Below are positions 1 to 10,706 of a DNA stretch of 64,000 nt, one piece after another; position 1 is the stretch's first letter, and the number at the start of each line of letters is the position of its first letter. The translations under genes were made by a program, and so were the position numbers. Below the pieces are notes generated by a model. That model was not told the DNA's origin, made no database searches, and saw only the letters and a list, made by a program, of their open reading frames with translations. Location: NCBI GenBank assembly GCA_023375785.1, contig SZWC01000523.1:10423-74422 (forward strand), read 5' to 3'. Source of the stretch: Penium margaritaceum. Its lineage: Eukaryota; Streptophyta; Zygnematophyceae; Desmidiales; Peniaceae.

Positions 1-1805
1 GTGATCATTCTCGGAGCTGCCACCATGTTGCTTCCTCTTGTACCGACGTTGTGTTGATACACCTGCAATCTGTAAGCTCATTATGCGAGCTCCCACATGC
101 TCGTGGCTCCATACATGAGCACCTGCTACATCACTACTGCTCTTACTTGTCGTAGGCTAGCTTATGCTGGTCCGCCTACTACATTGGCAGTGTATGCTGC
201 TGTTGCGTTGGCTTTGTACAAGCTGATGAAGAGTCAGCTTGTAACGCACTTTCAGGCTCATGTGAACCTTTGTCTGCTACCAAAGACAACTCAATTGCCT
301 TGCTACATCTTTAGCATTGAATTACAGGGTTGTCTTCTGTTGGATGGAGCATGAAAAAATCGTTTGGGATGCGAAGCTGCTGTCCGCTTTGTTGGTGAGC
401 TTTTGGAAGTTTGGCAAGGCGTCCAGCCTTGTGACCACTAGTGCTGACACGTTTCTCTTAAGTAGGCACTATTATTCCGATTACTGCTTGCCCCTGCCAG
501 GCTGCTGATGGCAGCCTAATTCCTTGGTTACCCCTCCACTCTCCATGAGCTCTTGTAGGATGGCTACTTGCCTTGTCTCCCTGGCAACCTCGGTTGTTGG
601 CAATGGCTTTCCTGCTTGCGACTCGCAAAACATGGTATGAGGTGATGCCAGCCCTCGTGACATCATTACGTGGGTGTTTGAGAATTACTGCTACTTGTTT
701 TCACCTATTGGTTGTGCCGCTTCAAAGCCTGGTGGCACTGCTCCATGCTTTGACTGTTGTAATGGAGCCGTTGTGGATGGTTCAAGAAATACCGCAAGGG
801 TTTTCACGCTTCCTCCATGAGTAGATGAAGCTAACTTTGTCTGCAAAGGAGACAATCTTTAACATATGAGGAGAAATGAGCTGTGGCAGTCGTGGAGATG
901 GCATATGTGATTATAATGAAGCCTTATTCAGCTGCAAGGCCTCATTTTGTTGTTGAATCTATGCACGTGATCTTTGGGTTGAGCTACCTAGGCAGCTAGC
1001 AGCTCATAGGTATGCCACTCCCATTGGCAAAGGAGCTTTTGCTTGCCAATTTGCTGCCGTTAATCTTTGCTTTCATGCTTGAAAGGTTTCTCCCAGGTTG
1101 TGTCATGTTGGGCTGTATCAAGCAGTCGTGGTACGAGTGCCACAAATGGCACCTCTGTTGTAGCGTGTTGTGGTTGACCCACAGAAAGTTGTATCATGCC
1201 TGACGTTGCAGATCCTAGCACTGTCATCTACACTTGCATGAGAACTTGTGGCATAAGCTTTGCCACATCTACCTGCAAGATTGTTGTAGTTGATGAGGAT
1301 GGTAGTTCTGCCAGTTGAAAAAGATGCTTTAGATGCATTTTGCTACTTAATCTAGGACAACAACTACTAGAGATATGGACGGTGAGCTTCACAACTTGTG
1401 TCTTCTTCATTGGAAGGTAAGAGTGAAAGACACATGTCAGTTTACTGCCACGGCAAGGCTTCATTTCCACGTAAATTATGTTGACGTGTACTTGTCTAAA
1501 GCGCATCCTCTCTTGAGCGCTTCACCTCCTTAGCTATTTCTTGCTCTCTCCTTGGACCACACTCTTGGTCTGTGCACAAGCTTGGCATTGAGAGGTTATT
1601 CAGCTGTTGAGAGACCATCTATGGGCTCTCCATATAAAGGTCACTGAAACCATCCTCAATACCTCCATGTGTGCAGGGTCGCCATGTCACACACTCACCC
1701 TGACACTGGTAACATGTTGTCATAATTTGAAGCTTGAGCTATAACTGCTTCTTCTTATTGGCGGCACGGGTGTGCACCTCTACTTGCATGTTTAGAATTC
1801 CTTGT
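1..1805. other. No supported gene; probable decayed element interior
   Basis: Only short open frames without recognisable domains occur here. Because a primer-binding-site match faces leftward at 1806-1817, this stretch may be the 5' interior (gag side) of a minus-strand LTR retrotransposon, but I could not read a gag, zinc knuckle or protease motif in it. It is left unassigned. Confidence 0.3.
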
Positions 1806-1817
1806 GCTCTGATACCA
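1806..1817 (-). other. tRNA-iMet primer-binding site (minus strand)
   Basis: Read on the minus strand this is TGGTATCAGAGC, the standard plant LTR-retrotransposon primer-binding site complementary to the 3' end of initiator tRNA-Met. It lies 3 bases inside a possible LTR end (TGGGGG at 1821 on the plus strand, CCCCCA in element sense). The position implies an element transcribed right to left, with its 5' LTR above 1820. Confidence 0.6.
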
Positions 1818-1820
1818 TAT

Positions 1821-3348
1821 TGGGGGTTTTGGAGCCTACAATGAGGAAGTCATCCCATGATCTAATGGAGATAGGGGGTCTTGCTACTGTTTAAGATCTT
1901 TGTGCCTAGCAAGCAAATCCTATACCCCAATGTGCCGAAGCATAACACTTGGACAGAAACTTTTGAATGAAAAAGACTATCAAGTAAAAATATGGTAGAG
2001 GGAAATAGACACGAAACACGGCTCAGCACAATGCTCTGACACAACCTACCCCATCCAAGGGCACAACATCTTACACACTTGTCAAGGTTTTCGTTGCAAA
2101 GGACTCAACAAGGTCATCATAATTTCATGTGAAATGGCCTCCAGGTTGTCAGGGTAGCCTCCTCTCCACGCTTGCAGCCACTACTTACTTGGTCGTCAAA
2201 GGACTTCTGACCCTCTTAGCCAGGCCAAGAGAGTGCTATTAGGCTCACTAGGTTGACAGAGGGGAACTCCAACAGAGTCCTTCTAGACTCAATAAGCAGT
2301 GCACAGGAAGAGTTGACCCAGACACTTACTCTGGGCTGAACGCCTAGGCACAAATCTTGGCTCAGAGATGAGCAACGTCCACAGAGGTAACCGTAGTAAG
2401 GCTGCTCTCCAGGCTTAGGCGTAGTCTGACCACCTCTTCTAGGTAGTCAGGCCTTCAGGTAGTTAGGGGCGTCCACCAACCAAGGCTGGCAGAAGGTTGC
2501 CAGGCTGACATGGGTATTCAAGTAAGAGAGCGAGTACAAAGTCTTCTTGAGAGGCGTTGTTTGGCAAATGAGGACTACAGGTGCAATTGGTAGAGTTGAT
2601 GGGGTTACTATTGAAGTTCTTGGAGTTACTAGACTGGCTGAGTCCAGTCTGCTTTTATACTTGGATCCTAACAAGTTGACCAACTACTTTGTGCCCAGAA
2701 GAAGCTCCCTTCAACAAGGTCGTAGCTTCCTCCTCAAGGAATCTTCCCAGTCCACGGCACATAGCTTCCTCGTCAAGGAAGCTTCCTGAATTCTAGCAAC
2801 TTGGCCGTAGTCCCAGCTACTGAGTCGTGGATGTTGATGCTGACGCAGGGCAGTCCACACTCTTGGCTCCGCATGTAGATAATGAGTCATGCGTGTAGTA
2901 CCTTATGCAGCTACTAAGTCGAGCATGTTTTAGTTGATGCAATCCCGAGTCATGCACGCATTACCTGATGCAGAGTGGTCTCTGCTCTAGAGCTTTGCTT
3001 ACATCTGTTGATGGAAGCGGTCCCAACAATCGAGTCAGGTATAGCCCCACCCTCACTGGTCTAGGCCAAGTACCCAGGAGTGCTTGCTTGCACTGCGCAT
3101 CTGCTGACCAAGCTGGGCCAGCAGGCATGCACTGCCCTACTGTACATATAACACACAAATCCAGACTCCTTTTCCCCCTTGGACCTAAATGTCAGAATCA
3201 AATCTGGCCTGTACATCAGGAACTTGACCGAGCCGCATTAGAGTATTTACGGATAAAACTTTGTAACTTTGTACACAGACCTCTGATTTTCAATCCACCC
3301 ATGCCATGTCAAAGCTCTCGCTCAACACAGTTATCGCTCACTCTAACA
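1821..3348 (-). mobile_element. Candidate LTR of a minus-strand LTR retrotransposon
   Basis: The segment is bounded on one side by the PBS match and on the other by a typical polypurine tract/LTR junction (in minus sense ATTGAGGGGGAG then TGTTAGAG). In element sense it would start TGTTAG and end CCCCCA, about 1.53 kb. No second LTR copy is visible in the window, so the ends are unconfirmed. A PPT on one side and a PBS on the other would fit an LTR shared by two tandem copies, or coincidence at one end. The 222-codon plus-strand open frame crossing 3348 has no domain and is treated as noise. Confidence 0.35.
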
Positions 3349-3360
3349 CTCCCCCTCAAT
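3349..3360 (-). other. Polypurine tract candidate
   Basis: In minus sense this is ATTGAGGGGGAG immediately followed by TGTTAGAG, the arrangement seen where a Copia polypurine tract abuts the 3' LTR. It supports the LTR boundary at 3348. No coding RNase H remnant was recognised on its outer side. Confidence 0.4.
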
Positions 3361-4234
3361 AGGTACGCTGATGAATGCGAAGACTGTCGCATTTTTTTGA
3401 GTGGAGAAATGAGTGATCGGTGGAGGTTTCAGCTGCCCAAAAAAGGTCCGCTGTCAGAAGAGATTTCTGGGTTGCTCTTGGGTGTTCTCCGGCTGCTGGG
3501 AATTTTCAGGAAAAAATGGGGCTCGCATGGGTTGAGTATCGCCTTGAAAACGCTCATTCTTAGCCTTCCTGGGTTTTGTCGGGGCAATTGTGTGGTTGGA
3601 GCTGGTCGGGTTGATCAAAAAAATTATAGAGGGTGAGGCTGGGTTCACCTATCCACTCACCACCGAGATTGCTTCATGTAGAAGCAACCTCCCATAGCCC
3701 AAGCCACCATGTCTCTCATGCACGGGCTTGGCTGTGTAGTGGAAGGCTCTTGAAGCTTCCAGTGACGAGGCGTTTGCGAGGTGGGACCGCTGCTTTGGAA
3801 GGCCAACCTGCTGCAGCCACCTCTGACCAGCGAGTAAAAAATCTTGCCATTAGTCTTTCTTTCCTGACGCTACAGCCTTTTGCTCCCCATGTCGCTTCAG
3901 CAATAAGGATTTCGAAGATTATACTTTGGAAATATTTCTTGAAAACCACTAGGTTGGTCATTCTTGGATATTCAGGAGTAGTTCGTGGTGAGCAGGCCAA
4001 CCTCATGGTCAAGATTTTGATCTGTGCAAGATTCACAATGCACAAGGTTGGTCTTCATCTACCCGCTTGCTATGTTGGCTTAAACTATCCATCCAGTTTT
4101 TCTAGTAGAAGAAAATATCTGAATACCTCGGGTTTAGAAACCAAACTCACCAAACTCCTTGTCGCTAAAAATGTGAGCATATGTAGCCATGCCTTCCATG
4201 TTTGATTATCAAAAGCCATTTTCTATTTTTTTTA
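3361..4234. other. No supported gene
   Basis: A 190-codon plus-strand frame (3633-4205) is open but matches no family I recognise and has no obvious compositional signature of coding sequence. Nothing else is seen in this stretch. Confidence 0.3.
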
Positions 4235-4790
4235 CAAGAAACCCTGTGTTGGCCCGCGGGATAGATTGTTTTGTTACAATAGGCCACGACATGAGGGGTA
4301 TATTGTTATGTCATAATTTACCCCATTTTTGTATTGAGTCGTTTAAGGTATTTTTGGCATTTTTTCTATTTCTTGGAACTCTCCCTAGGAAACAGGTGGA
4401 AAATCCTACTGGTGTCAGGTGTTATTTTTGAATTGCTCGCGTCTTTGTTTTTTTAACCCCCCACGGAAATGATGTTGTATAATGTATGTGCCCACCCCCC
4501 ATGCCTTTTTGGAAAGTCTCGTTTACTTCATGAAAATGTTTGATAAAAATTACATTTTTACATTGAGAGATTCCACTTAAGTCGCAAAATGGAAATGTGT
4601 GGACAATGATCATATCCCGACGGGGTACATTATCGACACTCCGGCTGCGCGGCATCCTAAGATGAAAGTGTTGAAGTCGGGGCTTATGGAGATAAAAAAA
4701 TGAAAATACGGTACGAATGGAAATTAAAATCGTTCGAACGCTTAGGATAGCGTTTTTGAAGTCCCGGAACGGGGTACCTCGTACCATTGC
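4235..4790 (-). repeat. GGGGTA/TACCCC-rich repeat, copy 1 (degraded)
   Basis: Read on the minus strand from 4790, this stretch aligns by eye with the 605-bp insertion at 30224-30828. Shared blocks in the same order include a GTACCCCGTT start, TCAA.ACGC, TTTTTNATCTC followed by GGAGCCCCGAC or AAGCCCCGAC, CATTTTRCGA and CAATGTAAA. Later ATACCCC/GGGGTA islands also correspond. The family encodes no protein I can see. Copy 1 shows no target duplication, so its ends are approximate. The other copy is flanked by a 10-bp duplication, so these are probably non-autonomous DNA transposons. Confidence 0.5.
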
Positions 4791-5008
4791 CGTTGTTCAG
4801 TATGATGAGTTTGAATATGTTGATAGAATTCCGGGCTACCAGTGAAGGATATCAGCTTCTCTACTGTGGACAGTTGATTGTCTCAAGCGCATTGCCTCCT
4901 CCACCCTATGCGCAAACAGGTCCTAAACTTCTGTATCATTTTTCTTCGTAGCATCCCACCCACCAGTCTGCGAAGCGTCCAAGAATGTCTCCTGTGCTCC
5001 ATGCTCGT

Positions 5009-5045
5009 TGAAATCGGTCGTTGGGCTCCTCAACGATCGATTTCA
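5009..5045. repeat. Short hairpin (14/15 arms, 7-base loop)
   Basis: TGAAATCGGTCGTTG at 5009-5023 is followed after 7 bases by CAACGATCGATTTCA, its reverse complement with one mismatch. A related AACGACCGATTTCAACGA string recurs near 5414. It lies outside any recognised element. Confidence 0.6.
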
Positions 5046-5540
5046 GCGATGACCGCAACTTCCTGTCCGCGTGGTTTTAGCCTTACAGTTGCCTAGGTTG
5101 CGTAGCTCGGCACTCCACGCCGATCCGTCCGGATAAACTCAAGGCTTCCCTCCTCCAACAATACTAGCGGGCCCCACACAGAACACGGATGACTGAATGG
5201 AATCGGCCCAACAATCCCCGTCTCCACCAATCACGTGCGAATATCGATAGTTGGAACCTCGACATGCGTCCGCGTTGGGGAAGAGACGCTCCGGATCTGA
5301 CCGGCTGCGCCAGTCTTCTGACCGACGATGATGATGATTGCTTGGCGGCCCGCAATTCGTGGACTCCACATGTCCTTCAACAAAATGTGCAAAGAACTGT
5401 CCGATAGCGTCCAACGACCGATTTCAACGACACCCAGCCTCACCCCTAGCAATCGCAGCCCTGTTTTCGTCTCGCGAAAGAAGGCTTGTACGCTTCCAGT
5501 CAATCGACTATGCCCTGTGGTCCGCGATTGCGCCTCGGAC

Positions 5541-5542
<2 letters not shown>

Positions 5543-5573
<31 letters not shown>
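5543..5573. repeat. 31-base poly-G tract
   Basis: An uninterrupted run of 31 G is followed by A and four more G. Open frames on both strands read through it as polyglycine or polyproline but have no domain either side. Such a run is prone to polymerase and assembly error, so its true length is uncertain. Confidence 0.95.
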
Positions 5574-5574
<1 letters not shown>

Positions 5575-5950
5575 GGGGCAGGCATTGCACCGAAAGTGTG
5601 GGGGAAGGAGTGGCGTGGGTTTCTGCCGTCAGAAGCCGGCTCGCCATACAGGCGCGACGCCATGAAGCGGCCTTCCTAATCTGGCCGCCCGTCAAAGCGC
5701 ACGTCGTCTACGCTGTGACCTTCCATCTTCGCAGGTTGAGCACAGGTACACGAACGTTGCATACAGCGCTTTTCCCCTCTTCTGACCAGCTTCTCCCCTG
5801 CCTGCCCCATCATCAGCGTCCGTCGACTGCCCCGTGAGCTCGGAGCCTCGGGGAGCGCCTTGGTCGTGCGTGGTTCACGCAGCAGCTGACAGTTTCAACG
5901 GGAGCATCCACGGCCTGCTCAAATCAATCTATCGAAGGAATCCCACCCAC

Positions 5951-5998
5951 CCCCCCCCNNNNNNNNNNNNNNNNCCCCCCCCCCCCCCCCCCCCCCCC
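5951..5998. repeat. Poly-C tract with 16-base assembly gap
   Basis: Eight C, then 16 N (5959-5974), then 24 C. The gap is an assembly artefact within one homopolymer. It sits 21 bases upstream of the start codon of the polyglutamine open frame, so promoter and 5' leader sequence may be missing or mis-sized here. Confidence 0.95.
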
Positions 5999-6019
5999 AA
6001 CCCATCCTTTTAGTCGGCA

Positions 6020-7723
6020 ATGGCCGCATCAGCTGCCACAGAATCCGATATTTCGATAGGATCTGACGTCGCTGCCGTAGAATTCGACATTGCGATAGAA
6101 TCCGACATCGCCGTAGGATCCGATGTTGGCATAAGATCCGACGTTGCCATAGCCATGGCCACAGCATCTGACATTTCCGCGTGTTGGCCTGTGCAACCCG
6201 CCGCATCGCATCGCCCTCCTCGCCAGAGCCGCTCTCGTCGCAGTAGCAGCAGCAGCAGCGGTGGTGGCAGCAGCGCCAACGTGGCAGCCGCCAGCACATC
6301 ACTCGGGCCTAACGACAGAGAGAGACAGGCGTTGATGGAGGTGGCGAGGGTTGCGGATCGTCACGTGTTCGCGGTCATGTGCGTGAGACTGGACGCGCCC
6401 GACGACGTTGCTCTTTCTTCCGCGTCTCGGCTGGCGCCGCAGTTGGTGCAGCCTTCAGCCGAACCCAAATCGTCGCCCACAACAGCAGGACACCCCCCGA
6501 CGTGTGCGTTTCGCCCATGCATGACCTGCACAGCCGGTTGCCAGCACGCGTATGAGAGCGAGTGCGACGCCGAGGCTGAAAACGAGGATGAGACTGCGGA
6601 AGGTGAGTTGGGGGGGCATGAAGACGCAAATGCGAAGGAAGGTCCAGACTGCACCGTCGGAAAACTCACATTCTCCCGACGTCGACACGGCGATAGTACC
6701 ATCGAAGGGAGCAGAAGCTACAGCCACAACGCCAGCAGCATCAGTAGTAGTACCTATACTCGCAGCAGCAGCGGTGGAAGCCTTGACTCCAACGTTGCTT
6801 TACAGGAGCAGCAGCAGCAGCGGCAGCAGCAGCAGCAGCAGCAACAGCGGCGGCGCCAGCAACAGCAGTACCAGCAAGAGCAGCAGCCGCAACAGCAGCA
6901 GCAGCAGCATCCGCAGCAGCACCAGCAGAAGCACCAGCATCAGCAGCAGCAGCAGCATCAGCAGCAGCAGCAACATCAGGAGTACCAGAAGCAGCAGCAG
7001 CAGCAGCAGCAGCCTCATCAGCATCAGAATCAGCAGCAGCAGGAGAAGCAGCTGACAAGATCGGTGGAAATGGCGGCCTTTCCACGGGGCATGCTCCTGC
7101 GCTCTTCTTCCGCCTCTGTGGTCACAACCAATTGGTGTGCTGTCCATGATCACGGACTATGCAGCTGCACACGCAACAGCAACACCGGCAGCACCAGTGG
7201 CCATCGCCAGAGAAGTGGGGGCACCAGTGGTAGCACCAGCAGCCCTGCCACTGACGGACTCAGAGCTGGCAACTTCAGTGGCGGCAACTTCGGTGGTGGT
7301 GGAAGACTATACTGCAGTAGAGGGCACACGAGCAGCGGCTATGTGGGTGGCCTGTGCCCTCCGCCGAGGACACGCAGCTCCAGCGATCTTGGCCCTGCTT
7401 CCTCCGACCTCCTTTCAATCTCCCCCGATGACGGTGACCTCTGCCCTCCGCTAAGGACAAATAGCGACAGCGACTTCCTCTCTGCGTCTTCAGCATTCCA
7501 GTCTAACTCCCTCCGGAGGGGCGGCAGCAGCAGTGGTGGCCTTATGCTTTCATCGCCATCATACAGGATGACCCTGTTGCCAGAAGGCAGCGGCATGGCG
7601 GGCAGTAGGAGCACAGGGGGCAGCCCTGCGCATTCTCTGCTGTGGGCGGCTGACGTGCGGCTCGACAGGGCAAGACGTGCGCGCGAGGGAAAGGCGGATG
7701 TGGATCGAGGTGCGAAAGCTTGA
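6020..7723 (+). CDS. Polyglutamine-rich protein of unknown function
   Basis: This 567-codon uninterrupted frame is the best candidate for a host gene or exon. Residues about 7-50 are a minisatellite-encoded repeat of the form (E/G)SD(I/V). Residues about 62-90 are Ser/Arg-rich. Residues about 160-180 have several cysteines (CAFRPCMTCTAGC) without a clear zinc-finger spacing. An acidic stretch follows, and residues about 263-346 are mostly Gln from CAG/CAA codons. The C-terminal 200 residues are Ser/Gly-rich and contain CPPPRTRSSSD and CPPLRTNSDSD, a small internal duplication. ATG 6020 is the first in frame after the poly-C tract. Polyglutamine tracts are common in plant transcriptional regulators, but no DNA-binding domain is seen. 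A non-coding repeat field that happens to be open is the alternative; the minus strand is also partly open here. Confidence 0.45.
   Translation: MAASAATESDISIGSDVAAVEFDIAIESDIAVGSDVGIRSDVAIAMATASDISACWPVQPAASHRPPRQSRSRRSSSSSSGGGSSANVAAASTSLGPNDRERQALMEVARVADRHVFAVMCVRLDAPDDVALSSASRLAPQLVQPSAEPKSSPTTAGHPPTCAFRPCMTCTAGCQHAYESECDAEAENEDETAEGELGGHEDANAKEGPDCTVGKLTFSRRRHGDSTIEGSRSYSHNASSISSSTYTRSSSGGSLDSNVALQEQQQQRQQQQQQQQRRRQQQQYQQEQQPQQQQQQHPQQHQQKHQHQQQQQHQQQQQHQEYQKQQQQQQQPHQHQNQQQQEKQLTRSVEMAAFPRGMLLRSSSASVVTTNWCAVHDHGLCSCTRNSNTGSTSGHRQRSGGTSGSTSSPATDGLRAGNFSGGNFGGGGRLYCSRGHTSSGYVGGLCPPPRTRSSSDLGPASSDLLSISPDDGDLCPPLRTNSDSDFLSASSAFQSNSLRRGGSSSGGLMLSSPSYRMTLLPEGSGMAGSRSTGGSPAHSLLWAADVRLDRARRAREGKADVDRGAKA
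6038..6160 (+). repeat. Minisatellite of 18-21-bp units
   Basis: About six degenerate units resembling GAATCCGACATCGCCGTA run in tandem, nearly all in multiples of three, so the reading frame of the polyglutamine protein is kept. They encode repeated SD(I/V)(A/S) residues at its amino terminus. Confidence 0.75.
6803..7053 (+). repeat. CAG/CAA trinucleotide repeat
   Basis: An interrupted CAG-rich tract with CGG, CAT, AAG and GAG interruptions. It encodes the polyglutamine region of the 6020-7723 frame and reads as poly-Ala or poly-Leu in the other registers, which explains the long shadow frames on both strands. Confidence 0.9.
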
Positions 7724-9360
7724 GGGATGGTGCAAGGCCAGTGACGTGAACGTGTCTGGATGGACGGAGGGAAATTCAAACAGACAACACCTGTGGAGTA
7801 CTCAGAATCTGGCATTTGAAGGGGGAAAGGGGATTTGGGAAAACCTGAGTTGGGGAGATAGGAGGTATAGTTAATTGGATGCATTATTTACTTAGTAATC
7901 TATGTATTGAGAACTCGTATTCCATAACCTTCCAGAAGATTGTCTTGTTGAAGTGTGTACCAAAAGGGATTGTCTGTATATTTGGTCATTGCTACTTGGA
8001 ACTTCCGCAACCCTAGGCATACTCTGCATTATTCCGCTGATGTGGGTCATCATGGCATTTTGGCAACTGGGTTTTTCTGCCTGTGTACACCGATTCATGA
8101 ATTGTTTGAAGTTTGAAAATTCCTTCGCATCTATGCTCATTTTTTATGCCTATCCGACACACTTCCCCGATACGTTCTGCTAAGCCACTTCATCTTTTTT
8201 TGGGGGTGGGTGGTCCATTTCGAGCTCCATATGTGGGGAACCCTCCCCTAAAAATGAAGAGTGTATGAGTTAAGTCTAGCTAAGTAGTGAAGCTGATGGA
8301 AAAACAGAAAAAATGTGCATTCAATTTTGTTGAAAATGGACGATCTATATGTTGGGACCGTCCAATCTTGGTAAAGGGTTGACTCCATTGGTGAAAAGAT
8401 ATTTTGTCTCTCCTTCCATAGTGATAATTTTTTTGCAACACATGCTAGTAATATGTGACAGTCTTTTGATGAATAATATCATCCACTATCTGAAGGTCAA
8501 ACTTTCTCCGCACATACACTGATGTATTTTTTTGCATCAATACCCGCTACAGTTCTCCAATACACTTTGCTAATATAGTATGTATTTTTAGGGCAAGGGG
8601 TCTGTTGCGAGCTCCAGATGTGGACCGACCCCCCCCCATTTAGAACTTTTCTAGGGAAGTGCAGCTGAAAGAAAATTAGAACTATACCTCATTTTATTTG
8701 TTGGCGGAGGACCATGTGCACGCTGTAGCCCTCAATAGATATTGATGGACAACAATGATATTTGAGAAATGTTGTCATCACTCCAGCAATGGAAAGAACA
8801 TCAGCAATACGTGCAAAGAATCAGTAATTTTTTATTGTTGTAGAGTAAGTTGTTATTCTAGAAACGTTGTCAAAGAATGGAAATCATCACACATTATGTG
8901 GCTACATTATGGCCATCAACGGAGTTAGCATAGTTGTTGAACTCATTGTGAGATTACATTTACGCACAATGCGCAGCCACATCCTAACGTTTTAATGTTG
9001 CTTCAACGAATGGTAGTCTGGCTGTTGCACTCATGGGAATTGAAATGCCGCTTGAGCGACAGTCAAGCTAAACCTTGAATAGCAGAGAACCTCACAAAAA
9101 TCTGCCAGTGCTTGAATTATGGGCCGAGTGCTTGTCTAGTAGCTTTGAAGTGTCAAGAAGAGCTTTTTTTAGGCCAATACAAACATAGCCATTCATGTTC
9201 TTGAAGTGTAAATATTGAAGTGATATTTAAAAATCCTTTCCATGGGATTTAATTAATTTAAGAATTTATTCAAATTACTTACAAGGATTCTTGTGTATGC
9301 ATGAGCACAAATAAGCCTGCGTATTCTATGGGGAGAGGTAAGAGGATAAGATTGTTTCAT
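7724..9360. repeat. Non-coding; contains a ~370-bp diverged tandem pair
   Basis: No gene is supported. The stretch 8140-8290 aligns with 8510-8665: both carry a T-rich run, a GGGG island, CGAGCTCCA.ATGTGG, a C-run and then AAAATG or ATTTAG-type sequence. The spacing indicates a tandem repeat of about 370 bp. The remainder is AT-rich and unremarkable. Confidence 0.5.
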
Positions 9361-10144
9361 AACTTCAATGAAGGGACTCTGGATCTTCCATTGGTGTTCA
9401 ACTTCCATTTACACTTCCACGGTGCAGTCTGACTTTAACTTTTCATTTGAAGGCAAGCATGTGCCCAAGATGGAGCATCATGAGGTGTCGGAAAGTGACA
9501 ACATAAAACAGAATATCAGCATTGAACCTCGCGGCCGGAGAAAGGGGATGGGGGTGTTGAATTTTGTCTCGTTGGCCACACACATCTATATGCCCTCTTG
9601 TCTCACTCTCTGTGGCACACACACATGTACAGATTCAATGACCATGGCCTGCTCTCGGAAGACTTGACACAAGCACACCCTCACTGCTGGCGCTGTCTCC
9701 ATGAAGCAGCTGATCTACCCAGGAGTGCCGTCCGGCACATGCATGGCTGTCAATTGACTATCTTGCCTTGGTGTGGTTGATGCTAGGTTTTGTACACTCT
9801 GAAAACCGATGCCTGTATCATTATGACTTGCCTCTGGGATTTTGGGGGAGTTGCATGATTTTCCCGGTGCTGATCCCTGGGGGGGCCCCGTGTCAGCCGT
9901 TGGCTATACACTGGGTAAATACCGAGTGGGCGGGCTCGACCCCCGGCTGGCGGTGCACGTCGGCTTGAGCATCTACTCGGTTCCGTTGTGCACTCACCGG
10001 CCTTACACTCTCGCTCCCCGCTCTCCCCAACTTGTCTCTCTGATGACCTAATATTCTAAGGCAAGCTTACCACATCCATGGCGTCCGATGCGCCCTAGCT
10101 CTCTCTTACGTGGTCTGCTTGTTAGACTAGGAAGTTGCCTCGCA
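9361..10144 (+). mobile_element. Element A 5' LTR, start undefined
   Basis: The right end is inferred from GCCTCGCA at 10137-10144 followed by a 5-base spacer and the PBS. With no 3' LTR in the window, the left end cannot be fixed; 9361 is only a plausible outer limit. A 99-codon open frame within it (9368-9667) has no recognised domain. Confidence 0.4.
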
Positions 10145-10149
10145 ATTAC

Positions 10150-10161
10150 TGGTATCAGAGC
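10150..10161 (+). other. Element A primer-binding site (tRNA-iMet 3' end)
   Basis: TGGTATCAGAGC is complementary to the 3' end of plant initiator tRNA-Met, the usual primer for plant Copia and Gypsy elements. It contrasts with elements B, C, D and E, whose PBSs match the internal anticodon arm of the same tRNA. Confidence 0.9.
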
Positions 10162-10706
10162 AATGGGGTTAAGCCCCTTCTCCGCATTGATCCGGGACCT
10201 GTGACTCACCCACAGGACGGCACTCTTGCCGCCGCGACGGGCCCACGGCACTCTCGCCACTTACTCTTTGTTGGTCAAGCATCGCGGCAGATCGAAGCCG
10301 TCTCTCATAACCTATTCTCTCTTAGTCCGGCTCCACCGCAACCAGCAGCAATTCCTCACTGCTGACTCTTCGCTAGTCCGGCTCCACAACGACCTACGGT
10401 TCTTTGTCTGTGACTCTCTGCTGCCACACCTCTACATCTACGTTGCGCCACATTCTACACCGCTGGCCACAAGGCACTCCGCTGCTGTCTCTTATTGTCT
10501 TGCACTTCTCCCACCACTCGACGTCGCAGCTCTCCGTTGTTCCGCTTTCGGCCGTTTCACAGTGCTCAGCTGCCCCGCACTACTTGTCTTCCTCGTGCGG
10601 GTTTTGCCTCCATCTGTAGCAAATTCCTGAGCGTGAAGGCAGACGGTGCTCCCACACGTAGCCGTCACCAACATCATGTACACTCAGTCCGTGGCAGAAA
10701 CATCTC

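Noticed and set aside
2968-3636. 222-codon plus-strand frame
   Set aside because: It crosses the inferred LTR/PPT boundary at 3348 and has no domain.
7339-7884. 181-codon minus-strand frame opposite the polyglutamine protein
   Set aside because: It is explained as the shadow of a GC-rich plus-strand frame that is three times longer and starts with ATG.
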